Below, piece after piece: positions 1 to 8,901 of a stretch of 30,912 bases of DNA. Location of the stretch: contig CAUCKA010000015.1 in assembly GCA_958443265.1 (NCBI GenBank), positions 1 to 30,912 on the forward strand, in the 5' to 3' direction. The position numbers and the translations under genes are program-made. The notes below the pieces were generated by a model. It was not told the DNA's origin, searched no databases, and was given only the letters and a program-made list of their open reading frames with translations. The DNA comes from an uncultured Collinsella sp. (lineage in GTDB: Bacteria; Actinomycetota; Coriobacteriia; Coriobacteriales; Coriobacteriaceae). Each line of letters begins with the position of its first letter. Position 1 is the stretch's first letter.

Positions 1-459
1 GCTGGCGATGACGGCGGCAGAAAGTCCGCCACGGCAGATTTCCTCAGCATGGTTGGGGCCCGAGAGGGCAGCCACGCGCGCCTCGTTGCCGATCTCGCTG
101 GCGATGATTTCGCTCATAAGCAGGCCGGACTCTGGCTCAATGCCCTTGGTGAGGCACAGCACCGGGGTGTCGGCGGCAATAAACGGCGCCGCCTGGTGAC
201 ATACACTTCGCAGATGCGTCGAAGGCACGGCGAAGATGATGGCCTCGACACCGTCGAGCGCCTGCGCCAGCTCCGTCGTGGCGACAACGTTGTCGGGCAG
301 CTTGTAGCCCACCAGATACCGGGGGTTGCAGTGCTCGCCGTTGATGCCGGCGGCCGTCTGCTCGCTATGGGCCCACATGGTCACGCGCTCGGCTCGCGCA
401 GCGGCAAGGCCGGCGACGGCGGTTCCCCAGGAGCCGGAGCCAATCAGCGCAACATTCAT
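1..459 (-). CDS. gpsA: Glycerol-3-phosphate dehydrogenase [NAD(P)+], N-terminal part (cut by window edge)
   Basis: The ATG at 459 opens a frame that stays open to base 1, giving 153 residues. The N-terminus MNVALIGSGSWGTAVAGLAA carries the GxGxxG dinucleotide-binding motif at residues 7-12. Further on, CLTKGIEP and a SGPNHAEEI segment match the conserved core of GpsA. The family reduces dihydroxyacetone phosphate to sn-glycerol-3-phosphate in the cytosol, which is the substrate of the acyltransferase encoded just upstream (plsY). An RBS-like AGGAGAG lies just before the start, and the gap to plsY is 9 bases, so the two are probably co-transcribed. The C-terminal catalytic domain lies outside the window. 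Confidence 0.95.
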   Translation of the reverse strand, partial: MNVALIGSGSWGTAVAGLAAARAERVTMWAHSEQTAAGINGEHCNPRYLVGYKLPDNVVATTELAQALDGVEAIIFAVPSTHLRSVCHQAAPFIAADTPVLCLTKGIEPESGLLMSEIIASEIGNEARVAALSGPNHAEEICRGGLSAAVIAS

Positions 460-468
460 GACTCTCTC

Positions 469-1152
469 CTACTTATCGTCGGGCTCGGTGAGGCGCTTGG
501 TAAACGAGAGCTTGGACTCCTTACCGGCCATGAGCTTTTGGATATTCGAGCGATGGGCCCACACCACGGTGATGCCGATCATCGCCATGCAAAACTTGAG
601 ACCCAGGCTGCTGTACGGAAAGACCGCGCAGGCAGCGATAGGAAGACCGATGGCTGCGGCAAGCGAACCCACCGACACATACTTGGTGATGGCAACGGCT
701 ACGATAAACATGCCCAGCAGCGACAGGCCAATGGGCCAGTACCAGGCAAGGATCACGCCCAGACCAACGGCGATACCCTTGCCGCCGTGGAAGTTGAGAT
801 AGGGCGAGAAGATATGGCCCCACACGGCTGCCAGGCAAATGACACCGAGCATCCAGTCGCCGGGGGCTCCGGGCGCCATGATGCTTACGGGGAAGCCATA
901 GCCCACGCCCGCGATGAGCGGACGGGCGATAAGGACGCAGATGGCGCCCTTAAGGCAGTCGAGCAGCAGCGTGAGCGCGGCCACCTTGGGGCCGGCCACG
1001 CGCAGCGCGTTGGTGGTGCCGATGTTGCCGGAACCCGCCTTGCGAATGTCCGTGTGGTTGAACACGCGGCCCAGGATCAGGCCAAACGGAATCGCCCCGA
1101 TAAAGAACGAGACCACGGCGCAGATGGCGGTCAGCAGAATCGGATTATGCAT
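469..1152 (-). CDS. plsY: Acyl-phosphate:glycerol-3-phosphate acyltransferase PlsY
   Basis: This 227-residue integral membrane protein has several hydrophobic segments and the PlsY signatures GSGNIGTTNALR (about residues 40-51) and NFHGGKGIA (about 120-128), which bind phosphate and acyl phosphate. The family transfers the acyl group of acyl-phosphate to position 1 of glycerol-3-phosphate, the first step of phospholipid synthesis. The frame extends further upstream, but the start at 1152 is preferred because the family begins at this hydrophobic helix. The start codon overlaps the der stop by 8 bases (ATGCATAA), a sign of translational coupling. gpsA, which makes the substrate, follows. Confidence 0.95.
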   Translation of the reverse strand: MHNPILLTAICAVVSFFIGAIPFGLILGRVFNHTDIRKAGSGNIGTTNALRVAGPKVAALTLLLDCLKGAICVLIARPLIAGVGYGFPVSIMAPGAPGDWMLGVICLAAVWGHIFSPYLNFHGGKGIAVGLGVILAWYWPIGLSLLGMFIVAVAITKYVSVGSLAAAIGLPIAACAVFPYSSLGLKFCMAMIGITVVWAHRSNIQKLMAGKESKLSFTKRLTEPDDK

Positions 1153-2479
1153 CCTTTTGTTCCTTCTTCCTAAAGAAGAGTCGAATGGGCGTGCCGGCAA
1201 AATCGAAAGTCGAGCGCATGCGGTTCTCCACGTAGCGCTGGTAGGTGTCGTTGACCAGGTCACTGTGGTTGACGAAGAACGTGAACGTCGGCGGGTTGAC
1301 GCCCGTCTGGGTCACGTAGTGCATGCGCAGGCGGCGCTTGCCGTCCACCACGGTATGACCGAACTCGCGCAGGTCGGTGAGGAACGCGTTGAGGCGCGAG
1401 GTGCTAATCTTCTGCGAGCGCGTCTTTTCGGCGGCGTCTACCATCGCCCAGATCTTCTCGACGCTGCGGCCGGTGAGAGCAGAGATGCGCAGGTACTGGG
1501 CCCAGGGAGCCATGACGCCCAGACGGCGGTCGATGGTCTCCATGCAGGCCTCGCGCTTGCGGTCGTCGTCGAGCAGGTCCCACTTGTTGAGCAGCACCAC
1601 GATGGCGCAGCCGCGCTCGATGGCCAATCCCATGACCTTCTGGTCCTGCTCGGTAACGCCCACGGAGGAATCGACGACGAGCAGTGCCACGTCGGCGCGA
1701 TCGATGGCGCGCAGGCCGCGAACCATCGAGTAGTACTCGATGTTCTCGTACACGGTGCTCTTCTTGCGAATGCCTGCGGTGTCGACCATGCGGTAGTGCT
1801 TGCCGTTGCGCTCCACGACGGTGTCGATGGCGTCGCGCGTCGTGCCGGCAATGTTGGACACGATAGAGCGGTCGGCGCCCAGGATGCGGTTGAACAGCGA
1901 CGACTTACCGGCATTGGGGCGGCCGATGATGGCCACGTTCAGCGCATCGGGGAACTCATCGGCGACCTCGTCCTCCTCCTCGGGCAACAGGGCCACGATG
2001 TCGTCGAGCAGGTCGCCCGTGCCGTGGCCGTGCAGGGCCGAGAGGGGCGTGGGCTCGCCGATGCCGAGGGAATAGAACTCCCAGATGCTGTCGTTCTCGC
2101 GATCGGGGTTGTCGAGCTTGTTCACCAGCAGAAAGACCGGCTTGTCGCAGCGCTTGAGCATGCGGGCGACCGACTCGTCCTCCTCGGTGACGCCGGTGCG
2201 GCCATCGACCACAAACAGGATGACGGCGGCTTCCTCGGCGGCGGCGAGCGCCTGGTCGCGGATGGACGTGGCAAAGACGTCGTCGCTCTTGAGCGGCTCG
2301 ATACCGCCCGTGTCGACGATGGTGAACTCGCGGCCGTTCCAATCGGCCGTGTGATATGAGCGGTCGCGAGTGACGCCGCGAGACTCGTGGACGATGGCGT
2401 CCGAGGTCTGGGCCAGGCGGTTAACGAGCGTGGACTTGCCCACGTTGGGGCGTCCGACGACGGCGACGATAGGTTTCAT
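1145..2479 (-). CDS. der: Ribosome-associated GTPase Der (EngA)
   Basis: This protein of 444 residues has the tandem GTPase layout unique to Der. The first P-loop is GRPNVGKS at residues 9-16 with DTGG switch II. The second domain begins with NVAIIGRPNAGKSSLFN, followed by DTAGIRKK and a NKWD base-recognition motif. A C-terminal KH-like domain ends the protein. Der acts in assembly of the 50S ribosomal subunit. The start at 2479 is set by AAAGGAGAG a few bases upstream; the upstream extension of the frame is not family-like. The stop overlaps plsY by 8 bases and the DUF512 gene ends 10 bases upstream, so the gene sits inside the operon. Confidence 0.97.
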   Translation of the reverse strand: MKPIVAVVGRPNVGKSTLVNRLAQTSDAIVHESRGVTRDRSYHTADWNGREFTIVDTGGIEPLKSDDVFATSIRDQALAAAEEAAVILFVVDGRTGVTEEDESVARMLKRCDKPVFLLVNKLDNPDRENDSIWEFYSLGIGEPTPLSALHGHGTGDLLDDIVALLPEEEDEVADEFPDALNVAIIGRPNAGKSSLFNRILGADRSIVSNIAGTTRDAIDTVVERNGKHYRMVDTAGIRKKSTVYENIEYYSMVRGLRAIDRADVALLVVDSSVGVTEQDQKVMGLAIERGCAIVVLLNKWDLLDDDRKREACMETIDRRLGVMAPWAQYLRISALTGRSVEKIWAMVDAAEKTRSQKISTSRLNAFLTDLREFGHTVVDGKRRLRMHYVTQTGVNPPTFTFFVNHSDLVNDTYQRYVENRMRSTFDFAGTPIRLFFRKKEQKDA

Positions 2480-2489
2480 CTGCTCTCCT

Positions 2490-3932
2490 TTAATGGGTAG
2501 GGTCAGCGGAATTAGTAGAGTCGGCAGGCACAATGCCAAGGATGTGCTCCAGGGTATCGAGCAGCTCATGCGGCATGGTCGACACCACATGAACCTCGGC
2601 GCCGCGACTGGTAAGGCTTGCGAGTAAATCGTCACGATGATACTCGTCAAGCGTCATGCCGTCAGCGTTGAACATGAGCTTAGGCACAAAGAGCATAACC
2701 CCCGACAGATCTTGGGGCAGCTGCTCCAGAATGTCACACGCGACGATGAGGCCGGTCACGTCCACGTTGCCGCCAAAGTAGCGGTTCTTGATGGCTGTGA
2801 CGGTGCCGCCGAGACCATGCGGCGACTCCACAAAGCGTGCCACGGTGTCTCGCGCGCTGGCGCCCGAGAGGCACATCAGGTGCTGGCCACGGGCGGCGAT
2901 GGCCTCGCGGACGCGGGCCAGTCGCTCGGCATCGGTAGTCAGCACGTCGTCGGTCTCGTCCAGATACGAGCGGATCATGCCGATGCCGTCGTAGTACTGC
3001 GGGTAACCGTCGTAAAAGTCCGCCTCGGGAGGATCGATGCCGGCGTCCAGATAGAACTCGTCGCTCATCTGGAAGGTGTGGCGGCCAAAGCGCTCGAAGG
3101 CACGGTCCTGGTAGGGACGGATCATGGCAATGGTCTCGCGCGCTAGCTCGGGCTTGTCGCTGTAGGACCAGCTAAAACGGTTCTGATGCTTGGTAAAGCC
3201 GAGCGGCACGATGCCCAGGCTTGTGATTTGCTCATGCTCCTCGCAAAAGCGCAGGGTCTTTTCCAGCTCCTCGCCGTCGTTCATGCCGGGGCACAACACG
3301 ATCTGCGCGTGAATCTCGATGCCGGCGGCCATGATGGTCTCGAGTACGTCCATGCCTCGCTGGGCGTTACGGCCCATCATACGACGGCGGACGTCGGGGC
3401 TCACAGCGTGGACCGACACGTTCATGGGGCTCATATTGCGTTCGATGACGTTTTGCACGTCCTCGTCGGTGAGGTTCGTGAGCGTGACAAAGTTGCCCTG
3501 CAAAAAGCTCAGGCGGTAGTCGTCATCGCGAATATAGAGCGTTGAGCGGCCGCCCTTGGGCAGCATGGTCATAAAGCAGAACACACAGGCGTTCACACAG
3601 GTGCGCATGCCATCGAAGATGGGGCCATCGAACTCCAAACCCCAATCCTCGCCGGGAAAGCGATCGAGCTCAACGGGGGTGACGGTGCCGTCGCGCGGGT
3701 CGAAAACTTCGAGGTCGACGGTGTCGTCGTCGGCTTCCCAAAGCCATACGATCATGTCGGTAAGCTGCTCGCCGTTGACCGTGAGCACGCGCATGCCCGG
3801 CTCGATGCCCACATCCCACGCGGGCGATTCGGGACGCACGTTCTTAACGAGCGCGCCCTCACCCGGCTCGGGGTCGCGGCTGCGCTCGTAATCGGCCACC
3901 TCGGCGGCGTATGCGGGTACGGTCTGGTCCAT
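2490..3932 (-). CDS. DUF512 family protein with PDZ-like N-terminus and CX3CX2C iron-sulfur motif
   Basis: The protein has 480 residues from the ATG at 3932. Residues about 25-85 look like a PDZ-type fold (VRPESPAWDVGIEPGMRV). A cysteine cluster C112-x3-C116-x2-C119 (TCVNACVFCF) is followed by a segment with MLPKGGRSTLYIRDDDY, as in the DUF512 family, whose members resemble radical SAM proteins. The biochemical function is not established. In Clostridia and Coriobacteria such genes often sit beside der, which suggests a link to ribosome biogenesis, but this is inference from context. The start lies 2 bases after the ispH stop; AAGGAG is visible only about 14 bases upstream. The DUF512 assignment is firm, the role is open. 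Confidence 0.88.
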   Translation of the reverse strand: MDQTVPAYAAEVADYERSRDPEPGEGALVKNVRPESPAWDVGIEPGMRVLTVNGEQLTDMIVWLWEADDDTVDLEVFDPRDGTVTPVELDRFPGEDWGLEFDGPIFDGMRTCVNACVFCFMTMLPKGGRSTLYIRDDDYRLSFLQGNFVTLTNLTDEDVQNVIERNMSPMNVSVHAVSPDVRRRMMGRNAQRGMDVLETIMAAGIEIHAQIVLCPGMNDGEELEKTLRFCEEHEQITSLGIVPLGFTKHQNRFSWSYSDKPELARETIAMIRPYQDRAFERFGRHTFQMSDEFYLDAGIDPPEADFYDGYPQYYDGIGMIRSYLDETDDVLTTDAERLARVREAIAARGQHLMCLSGASARDTVARFVESPHGLGGTVTAIKNRYFGGNVDVTGLIVACDILEQLPQDLSGVMLFVPKLMFNADGMTLDEYHRDDLLASLTSRGAEVHVVSTMPHELLDTLEHILGIVPADSTNSADPTH

Positions 3933-3934
3933 GG

Positions 3935-4834
3935 TTAGCGGCAAAGCTCCTTGATGCGCTCGACGGCGCGCTCGATGTGTTCTTGCGGGGTGGATGCTCC
4001 GGCTGTGATACCGATGTGGTGAGCGTTGGTAAACCACGCGGCTTGGAGCTCAGAAGCTTCCTCGATGTGATACGTGCTCTCGCAGGCGTCTGCGCAAATC
4101 TGCGCCAGGCGGCGGGTGTTGCCGGAGTTTTTGCCGCCCACGACGACCATGCAGTCGCAGCGGTTGGCAAGTGTGGCTGCTGCCTGTTGACGCTCGCTCG
4201 TGGCGGCGCAAATGGTGTTGATCACACGCAGCTCCTGCACGCGCGGGGTGATAGCGGCCACGACCTCGGCCAAGTTCTGTGCGGTCTGGGTGGTCTGCAC
4301 AACCAGACCCACCTTGCCCTTGAGCGGCAGGGCATCGGCGTCGGCGGCACAGCTCACGACCTGCGCATCATTGCCGGCGTGGCCCAGGATGCCCTCGACT
4401 TCGGGGTGGCCCGGCTCGCCCACGACTACCACGTGGTAGCCCTCGCGTACCAAGCGCTCGGCTGCCATATGGACCTTCTTCACGTAGGGGCAGGTGGCGT
4501 CGACCACGACAAGACCGCGATCGTGAGCCGCATCGATGACCTGCGGCACCACGCCGTGGGCGCGGATGATCACGGTGCCCGATGCGGCGTCGCTCAAGGT
4601 TTCGGCCAAACCGACGCCTGCCTCGGCAAGCTCGCGCACCACGATGGGGTTATGGATGAGCGGACCCAGGGTGTGGACCAGAGCGCTCTCCCCTGTCTGC
4701 GGCGCTGCAGCCAGCGCCATGTCGAGCGCGCGCTGCACGCCGTAGCAGGTGCCGGCGTGGGCTGCAATCTCGATAGTGGGCGCGCTGTCCTGGCCGGACG
4801 CAGCCGCGGCGGTGTTCGTCACGTTCTCGCTCAT
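3935..4834 (-). CDS. ispH: 4-hydroxy-3-methylbut-2-enyl diphosphate reductase
   Basis: This 299-residue protein carries the three cysteines that hold the IspH iron-sulfur cluster: C30 in AHAGTCYGVQRA, C115 in VDATCPYVKKVH and C209 in NTICAATSERQ. It also has the conserved histidines in GPLIHNP and IRAHGV. IspH makes IPP and DMAPP from HMBPP in the last step of the MEP isoprenoid pathway. Another ATG exists 10 codons upstream; the one at 4834 is chosen because it follows the plsC stop without overlap. The first 20 or so residues are an Ala/Ser/Thr-rich extension before the family core begins. Confidence 0.96.
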   Translation of the reverse strand: MSENVTNTAAAASGQDSAPTIEIAAHAGTCYGVQRALDMALAAAPQTGESALVHTLGPLIHNPIVVRELAEAGVGLAETLSDAASGTVIIRAHGVVPQVIDAAHDRGLVVVDATCPYVKKVHMAAERLVREGYHVVVVGEPGHPEVEGILGHAGNDAQVVSCAADADALPLKGKVGLVVQTTQTAQNLAEVVAAITPRVQELRVINTICAATSERQQAAATLANRCDCMVVVGGKNSGNTRRLAQICADACESTYHIEEASELQAAWFTNAHHIGITAGASTPQEHIERAVERIKELCR

Positions 4835-4836
4835 GG

Positions 4837-5565
4837 CTAGAACCTGCCCGGATGCTCGGCGCACAGCTCGTCTCGCATGGCGTAGACGCGGTTCATGGCC
4901 TCGGACTCAAACCAGGCCAGGCGCTCCGTACGCTTAAGCCCGCCCGGCGCGTCCGAAAGCGAGACGGCCTTGCCGGCACGAATCCAGCACTTCTTGGGAC
5001 GCATGAGCTTTTTGCCCGCGGGCGTGATGTCGGACCAGCCGCAGATGGCGAGCGGGTTGACGGGCGCCTTGCCCATCTGGGCGATGAGCGCAAAACCGCC
5101 GTGGACCTCGGGCTTGATCTCGCGCGAGCGGATGCGCGTGCCCTCGGGGAAGATCAGGACGTCCTCGCCGCGCTGCAGCGCATGCTGGGCGGCGCGCAGG
5201 CACTTCATGTCGGCGGTGCCACGCTCGACAGGAATGCCGCCCACGCGGCTAAAGGCCCAGCGTACGATCTTGCTCTTGGCGAACTCGGACTTAAAGATGG
5301 GGCGAATGCGGCGGCCGCCAAAGAACAACGCCGTCTCCACGGCCAAGAGCTCAGCCATCGAGGTGTGGTTGCAGATGACCACGCTGCCGCGGCCGTCCTG
5401 GCGCTCAAACAGCAGATCGGCATCTTCGACCTTCCAACGCCACATGAGCTTGGAGAAGGCCCAAAGGATGGCCATGACTACGACGACGGTGCCGCGAATG
5501 AGCGCTGGGAACTCTGCGTAGGGGGCGTTGTGATAGTCCTCGGGCGTCTGCTTAAACAGGCGCAT
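4837..5565 (-). CDS. plsC: 1-acyl-sn-glycerol-3-phosphate acyltransferase (PlsC family)
   Basis: The protein has 242 residues, with a hydrophobic N-terminal segment (TVVVVMAILWAFSKLMW) that probably anchors it in the membrane. The catalytic block reads CNHTSMAE, so the usual HX4D motif appears as HX4E. The substrate-binding block FPEGTRIRS is intact, and GGIPVERG fits the family's motif II. PlsC adds the second acyl chain to lysophosphatidic acid, giving phosphatidic acid. The RBS AAAGGAGGT lies 5 bases before the ATG and overlaps the cmk stop. The pairing with plsY and gpsA in the same operon fits glycerolipid synthesis. Confidence 0.9.
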   Translation of the reverse strand: MRLFKQTPEDYHNAPYAEFPALIRGTVVVVMAILWAFSKLMWRWKVEDADLLFERQDGRGSVVICNHTSMAELLAVETALFFGGRRIRPIFKSEFAKSKIVRWAFSRVGGIPVERGTADMKCLRAAQHALQRGEDVLIFPEGTRIRSREIKPEVHGGFALIAQMGKAPVNPLAICGWSDITPAGKKLMRPKKCWIRAGKAVSLSDAPGGLKRTERLAWFESEAMNRVYAMRDELCAEHPGRF

Positions 5566-5568
5566 GGG

Positions 5569-6255
5569 CTACCTCCTTTGATTGATGAGGTCCTCAATAA
5601 TGCGGACGACCTCGTCGATGGTATGGGCGGTGGAGTCAACGTGCACGGCGTTCTCGGCGGGCACGAGCGGCGCGACCTCGCGGCTGCTGTCAAGCTTGTC
5701 GCGCTGCTTAAGGGCGTCGAGAGTCTCGTCGACCTCGGCCTCGAGCTGCTCGGCAGTAAGCGGCTGGGCGTCGTTTTGGTGACGCTGCAGCACGCGGCGG
5801 CGGGCGCGCTCGCGCGGGTCGGCGGTCAGGAAGACCTTGACCTGCGCGTTGGGGAACACGACGGTTCCGATGTCGCGACCCTCGGCCACGATATCGCGGT
5901 CCTCAGCGGCTCGGCGCTGGTGAATGAGCATGGCGGCGCGCACGCCCGGGTAGGCCGAGACCTTGGATACGTTGGCGTCGACCTGCGGGGTACGAATGGC
6001 AGCCGAAGCGTCCTGGCCGTCAATGGTCAGGCGCGTATCCTCGCCGGTGCCGTTGGTAAAGCGAATCTCGATTTGCTTGGCGAGGGCGTCGATGGCCGTC
6101 TCGTCGTCCAAATCGATGCCGCGGTCGAGAGCGGCGAAGGTGACGGCGCGATACATGGCGCCCGTGTCGAGCTTGTTAAAGCCCAGCTGGCGGGCGATCT
6201 CCTTGGCGATGGTGGATTTGCCGGAACCGGCGGGGCCGTCGATGGCGACGATCAT
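5569..6255 (-). CDS. cmk: Cytidylate kinase
   Basis: This 228-residue protein has the P-loop GPAGSGKST at residues 7-15, the start of the CMP-binding region FNKLDTGAMYRAVTFAA, and the RDIGTVVFPNAQVKVFLTA block typical of Cmk. It phosphorylates CMP and dCMP to the diphosphates in the cytosol. AAAGGAAG lies 6 bases before the start. The order cmk-plsC-ispH-der is a common arrangement in Gram-positive bacteria; in some lineages these are fused or grouped with rpsA. The 65-base gap to rluB is the largest in this stretch but holds no clear terminator. Confidence 0.96.
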   Translation of the reverse strand: MIVAIDGPAGSGKSTIAKEIARQLGFNKLDTGAMYRAVTFAALDRGIDLDDETAIDALAKQIEIRFTNGTGEDTRLTIDGQDASAAIRTPQVDANVSKVSAYPGVRAAMLIHQRRAAEDRDIVAEGRDIGTVVFPNAQVKVFLTADPRERARRRVLQRHQNDAQPLTAEQLEAEVDETLDALKQRDKLDSSREVAPLVPAENAVHVDSTAHTIDEVVRIIEDLINQRR

Positions 6256-6320
6256 GCAATACTTCCTTTCGATGGTTGACGTGCTGGTATGGTTCGGGGC
6301 GCTGGGGCGCGGCGGGTTGC

Positions 6321-7250
6321 CTAGCCTGTGTAGCGCTCGCGGTAGGTATTGCGCTTGGGTGCGGAGCCGTGGCTGCCGTGGTGACGCGTGCGGCTGGCGG
6401 GCGTATCTTGGGGCTTGCCGCCGTTGCGCTTGGCGCTCGCCTGCTTGGGCGGGATGCCGCCGCTTTTAAGGATCTGCACCTCGCGGTCGGTGAGCTCGCG
6501 CCATGAGCCCATGGCCACGCCCTCGAGCTCAAGGCCGGCAAAGTTGCAGCGGTGCAGGCGGATCACAGGATGGTGAATCTTGCCCAGCATGCGCTTGACC
6601 TGGTTTTTACGACCCTCGCGGATTATGACCTCCACGGCGGTGGTGCCGGGTTTGACGCCCTGGGGAGCTACGGCCTCGGCCTCGCGCGCGTTGATGACGC
6701 GGCAGATCGCCGGCTGGCACAGGCCGTCGTCGAGCTCGATGCCGCTGCGGAGTGGTTCCAAGTCGCGGTCGGACAGCCGTCCGTCCACGAGCGCCTGGTA
6801 GGTCTTGTAGACGTGCTTGCTGGGGTGCAGCAGATCCTGCGACATGTCGCCGTCGGTGGTAAAGAGCAAAAGGCCCGTGGTGTCGCGGTCCAGGCGGCCC
6901 ACTGGAAACAGGCCCGGAAAGCGGTCGCGCGGGACCAGGTCGGCCACGCAAGGGCGCTCCTGAGGGTCGCTCATGGTGGTGAGGTAGCCGGTCGGCTTGT
7001 AGAGCATCAAGTACACGGCGCCCTGGTTGAGCTTGACGGGCATGCCGTCGACCTCGATGTGATCGTGGTCGACATCGACCTTGGTGCCCAGCTCGGTCGC
7101 GATCTGGCCGTTGACGGTCACACGGCCGGCGGTCATCAGGTCCTCCGACCCGCGGCGGCTCGCCACGCCTGCGCGCGCCAAAAAGCGCTGCAGGCGCATG
7201 GTGTGCGGATAGACGGGCTGAGCGTCGGTGGCGGGTACTGCGTTACCCAT
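6321..7250 (-). CDS. rluB: Ribosomal large subunit pseudouridine synthase (RluB/RsuA family)
   Basis: From the ATG at 7250 the protein has 309 residues. An S4 RNA-binding domain (QRFLARAGVASRRGSEDL, about residues 21-38) precedes the pseudouridine synthase domain, with catalytic Asp about residue 121 in VGRLDRDTTGLLLF. The C-terminal tail from about residue 265 is basic and low in complexity (KRNGGKPQ, HHGSHGS) and may add RNA contacts. The family modifies 23S rRNA near the peptidyl transferase centre. The start is chosen because AGGGGAG lies 9 bases upstream; earlier in-frame starts would run into scpB. It lies directly after scpB, as in many Gram-positive genomes. Confidence 0.93.
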   Translation of the reverse strand: MGNAVPATDAQPVYPHTMRLQRFLARAGVASRRGSEDLMTAGRVTVNGQIATELGTKVDVDHDHIEVDGMPVKLNQGAVYLMLYKPTGYLTTMSDPQERPCVADLVPRDRFPGLFPVGRLDRDTTGLLLFTTDGDMSQDLLHPSKHVYKTYQALVDGRLSDRDLEPLRSGIELDDGLCQPAICRVINAREAEAVAPQGVKPGTTAVEVIIREGRKNQVKRMLGKIHHPVIRLHRCNFAGLELEGVAMGSWRELTDREVQILKSGGIPPKQASAKRNGGKPQDTPASRTRHHGSHGSAPKRNTYRERYTG

Positions 7251-7272
7251 GGCGCGCGTCTCCCCTACTTCG

Positions 7273-8001
7273 TTAGTCCTCGTCATGCAAATCCTCCGAG
7301 GTCTCGTCGACGACCAGGGTTTCCAAGTCCTCGACTGCCTCAACATCTTCAACATCGGTATCGAGCAGTTCGCGCTCTTCGTCCAGGTCATCGGCCTGCT
7401 CCTCGAGCGTGGACTGAATGCTGCGGCCGCTCAGGCGCTCGCGGATAAACTGACGCGATTGCTCGTCGGGGGCAAACTGCTCCAGGTCGGGCAGGTCGCG
7501 GGTGGAGCGCAGACCGAACTTTTCCAAGAAGGCGTTGGTCGTGCCGTAAATGATGGCCTGACCGCGCTGGGGATCGCGGCCGAGCTCGCGCACCAGGCCC
7601 TTGTCCACGAGCGACGCGATGACGCCGTCGGAGTTGACGCCGCGGATGCCCTTGACCACCTCGCGCGTCACAGGCTGGTGGTATGCGATGACGGCCAGGG
7701 TTTCGAGCGCCGCCTGCGACAGCTTTTGCGTGTCCCAGCTCAGCACGTAGGCCTCGACCACGTCGTGGTAGGCGGGATGCGTAAACAGGCGCCAGCCGCC
7801 GGCGACCTCGCGCAGCTGAAAGCCGCGGTTGGCCTCCTCGTACTCAACCTTGAGCTCGGCGAGCAGCGATGCGCACTCGCCCGGGGCGATATCCAGCGCA
7901 CCTGCCAGCGCGGGTGCGCTCACGGGGTCGCTCGACACCAGCAGCAGCGCCTCAAGGGCGCCTTTGAGGCTGTTTGCCTCCAGCGTGGAAAGGGTTGACA
8001 T
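7273..8001 (-). CDS. scpB: Segregation and condensation protein B
   Basis: The 242-residue protein matches ScpB, with two winged-helix domains (about residues 10-170) and conserved segments such as LETLAVIAYHQPVTREVV and RGVNSD. ScpB dimers bind the ScpA kleisin of the SMC condensin complex that compacts and separates chromosomes. The C-terminal 45 residues are very acidic (many Asp and Glu) and probably disordered. TAGGAG lies 8 bases before the start, and scpA ends 12 bases upstream, as expected for a coupled pair. Confidence 0.95.
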   Translation of the reverse strand: MSTLSTLEANSLKGALEALLLVSSDPVSAPALAGALDIAPGECASLLAELKVEYEEANRGFQLREVAGGWRLFTHPAYHDVVEAYVLSWDTQKLSQAALETLAVIAYHQPVTREVVKGIRGVNSDGVIASLVDKGLVRELGRDPQRGQAIIYGTTNAFLEKFGLRSTRDLPDLEQFAPDEQSRQFIRERLSGRSIQSTLEEQADDLDEERELLDTDVEDVEAVEDLETLVVDETSEDLHDED

Positions 8002-8012
8002 GGTTGCGGCTC

Positions 8013-8825
8013 CTATTCGGTGAGCTCGGGGCCCTCGCCGGGCACGTATGCCTCGGCGCCCTCGACTCGGTTGATGCAGATGGTTCCGAAGATCTCGTCC
8101 TGGCTCAGCGTGAGCGAGCCGCGCTTGGCTAGCTCGAGCATTGCTAGGAAGGTAACGACGAGCTGCTCGGTGGTGGCGTCGCCGTCCAACAGCTCGCGGA
8201 AGGTGCAGGTTTGGTGCGTCATGGTAAAGCGGTCGACTGAGGCCACGGTCAGGTCGAGCGGCACGCGATGCGGTGCCACGTGCTCGGCCTCCAGCAAGAA
8301 GGTCTGTCGCTTGCCGTCCAGGTCGGCACAGATGACGGCGAGGCCGCGCAGGGTGATGCCGGCCAGGTAGTCGGGCATAAGGCCCAAAAACTCGGGGTCG
8401 GGGCCGGCCACACGCGGGTGCATGCGGCTTTCGGCCTGCATGCGGGCACCGAGGGCCGCAGCCGCGCCTTTAAACTGCTTGTAGGCGATCAGGCGCTGGA
8501 TCAGGACCTCGCGTAGGGCATCGCCGTCGAGCGTGCTGAGCTCCTCGAGGTCTTCGTCGAACTCGTCATCGTCGTCATCGGCTTTGCGCGGGGCCTCCTG
8601 CGGCACCAGAGAGGCGGCCTTGATGTCCAAAAGGGTGGCCGCGACCAGCAAAAAGTCGCTCGCCACGTCCAAGTCCAGCGCCTCGATGCGCTCGGCCTCG
8701 GCAAGGTACTGCTCGGCAACCTCACTGATCGAGATGGCGCCGATATCAACTTTTTGGCGGGTTACCAGCTGCAGCAGCAGGTCGAACGGTCCGCTGTAGA
8801 CCTGCGTCGACACGCGATACGACAT
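8013..8825 (-). CDS. scpA: Segregation and condensation protein A (kleisin)
   Basis: This 270-residue kleisin begins with the family's N-terminal block VYSGPFDLLLQLVTRQKVDI (residues 9-28) that binds the SMC neck, and SDFLLVAATLLDIKA follows. An acidic linker (ADDDDDEFDEDLEEL, about 94-108) leads to the C-terminal winged helix with RGSLTLSQDEIFGTI, which binds the SMC head. The RBS AGGAGGTCG is strong. A stretch of 84 bases to the M50 gene upstream holds a possible promoter, so scpA may start its own transcription unit. Confidence 0.95.
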   Translation of the reverse strand: MSYRVSTQVYSGPFDLLLQLVTRQKVDIGAISISEVAEQYLAEAERIEALDLDVASDFLLVAATLLDIKAASLVPQEAPRKADDDDDEFDEDLEELSTLDGDALREVLIQRLIAYKQFKGAAAALGARMQAESRMHPRVAGPDPEFLGLMPDYLAGITLRGLAVICADLDGKRQTFLLEAEHVAPHRVPLDLTVASVDRFTMTHQTCTFRELLDGDATTEQLVVTFLAMLELAKRGSLTLSQDEIFGTICINRVEGAEAYVPGEGPELTE

Positions 8826-8901
8826 CTTCGACCTCCTTTGACGGCGCCTTCGCGGCGCGGTTTGGGTGCATGTTGCGACCGTTTTGCACGGTCGACCTGT
8901 T

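Noticed and set aside
49..1173. A 374-codon plus-strand frame opposite gpsA and plsY
   Set aside because: Both genes on the minus strand are recognised, and the plus frame has no recognisable motif.
914..2359. A 481-codon plus-strand frame opposite der
   Set aside because: It is a shadow of der; the composition is rich in Val, Ala, Asp and His repeats, as expected from reverse-complement reading.
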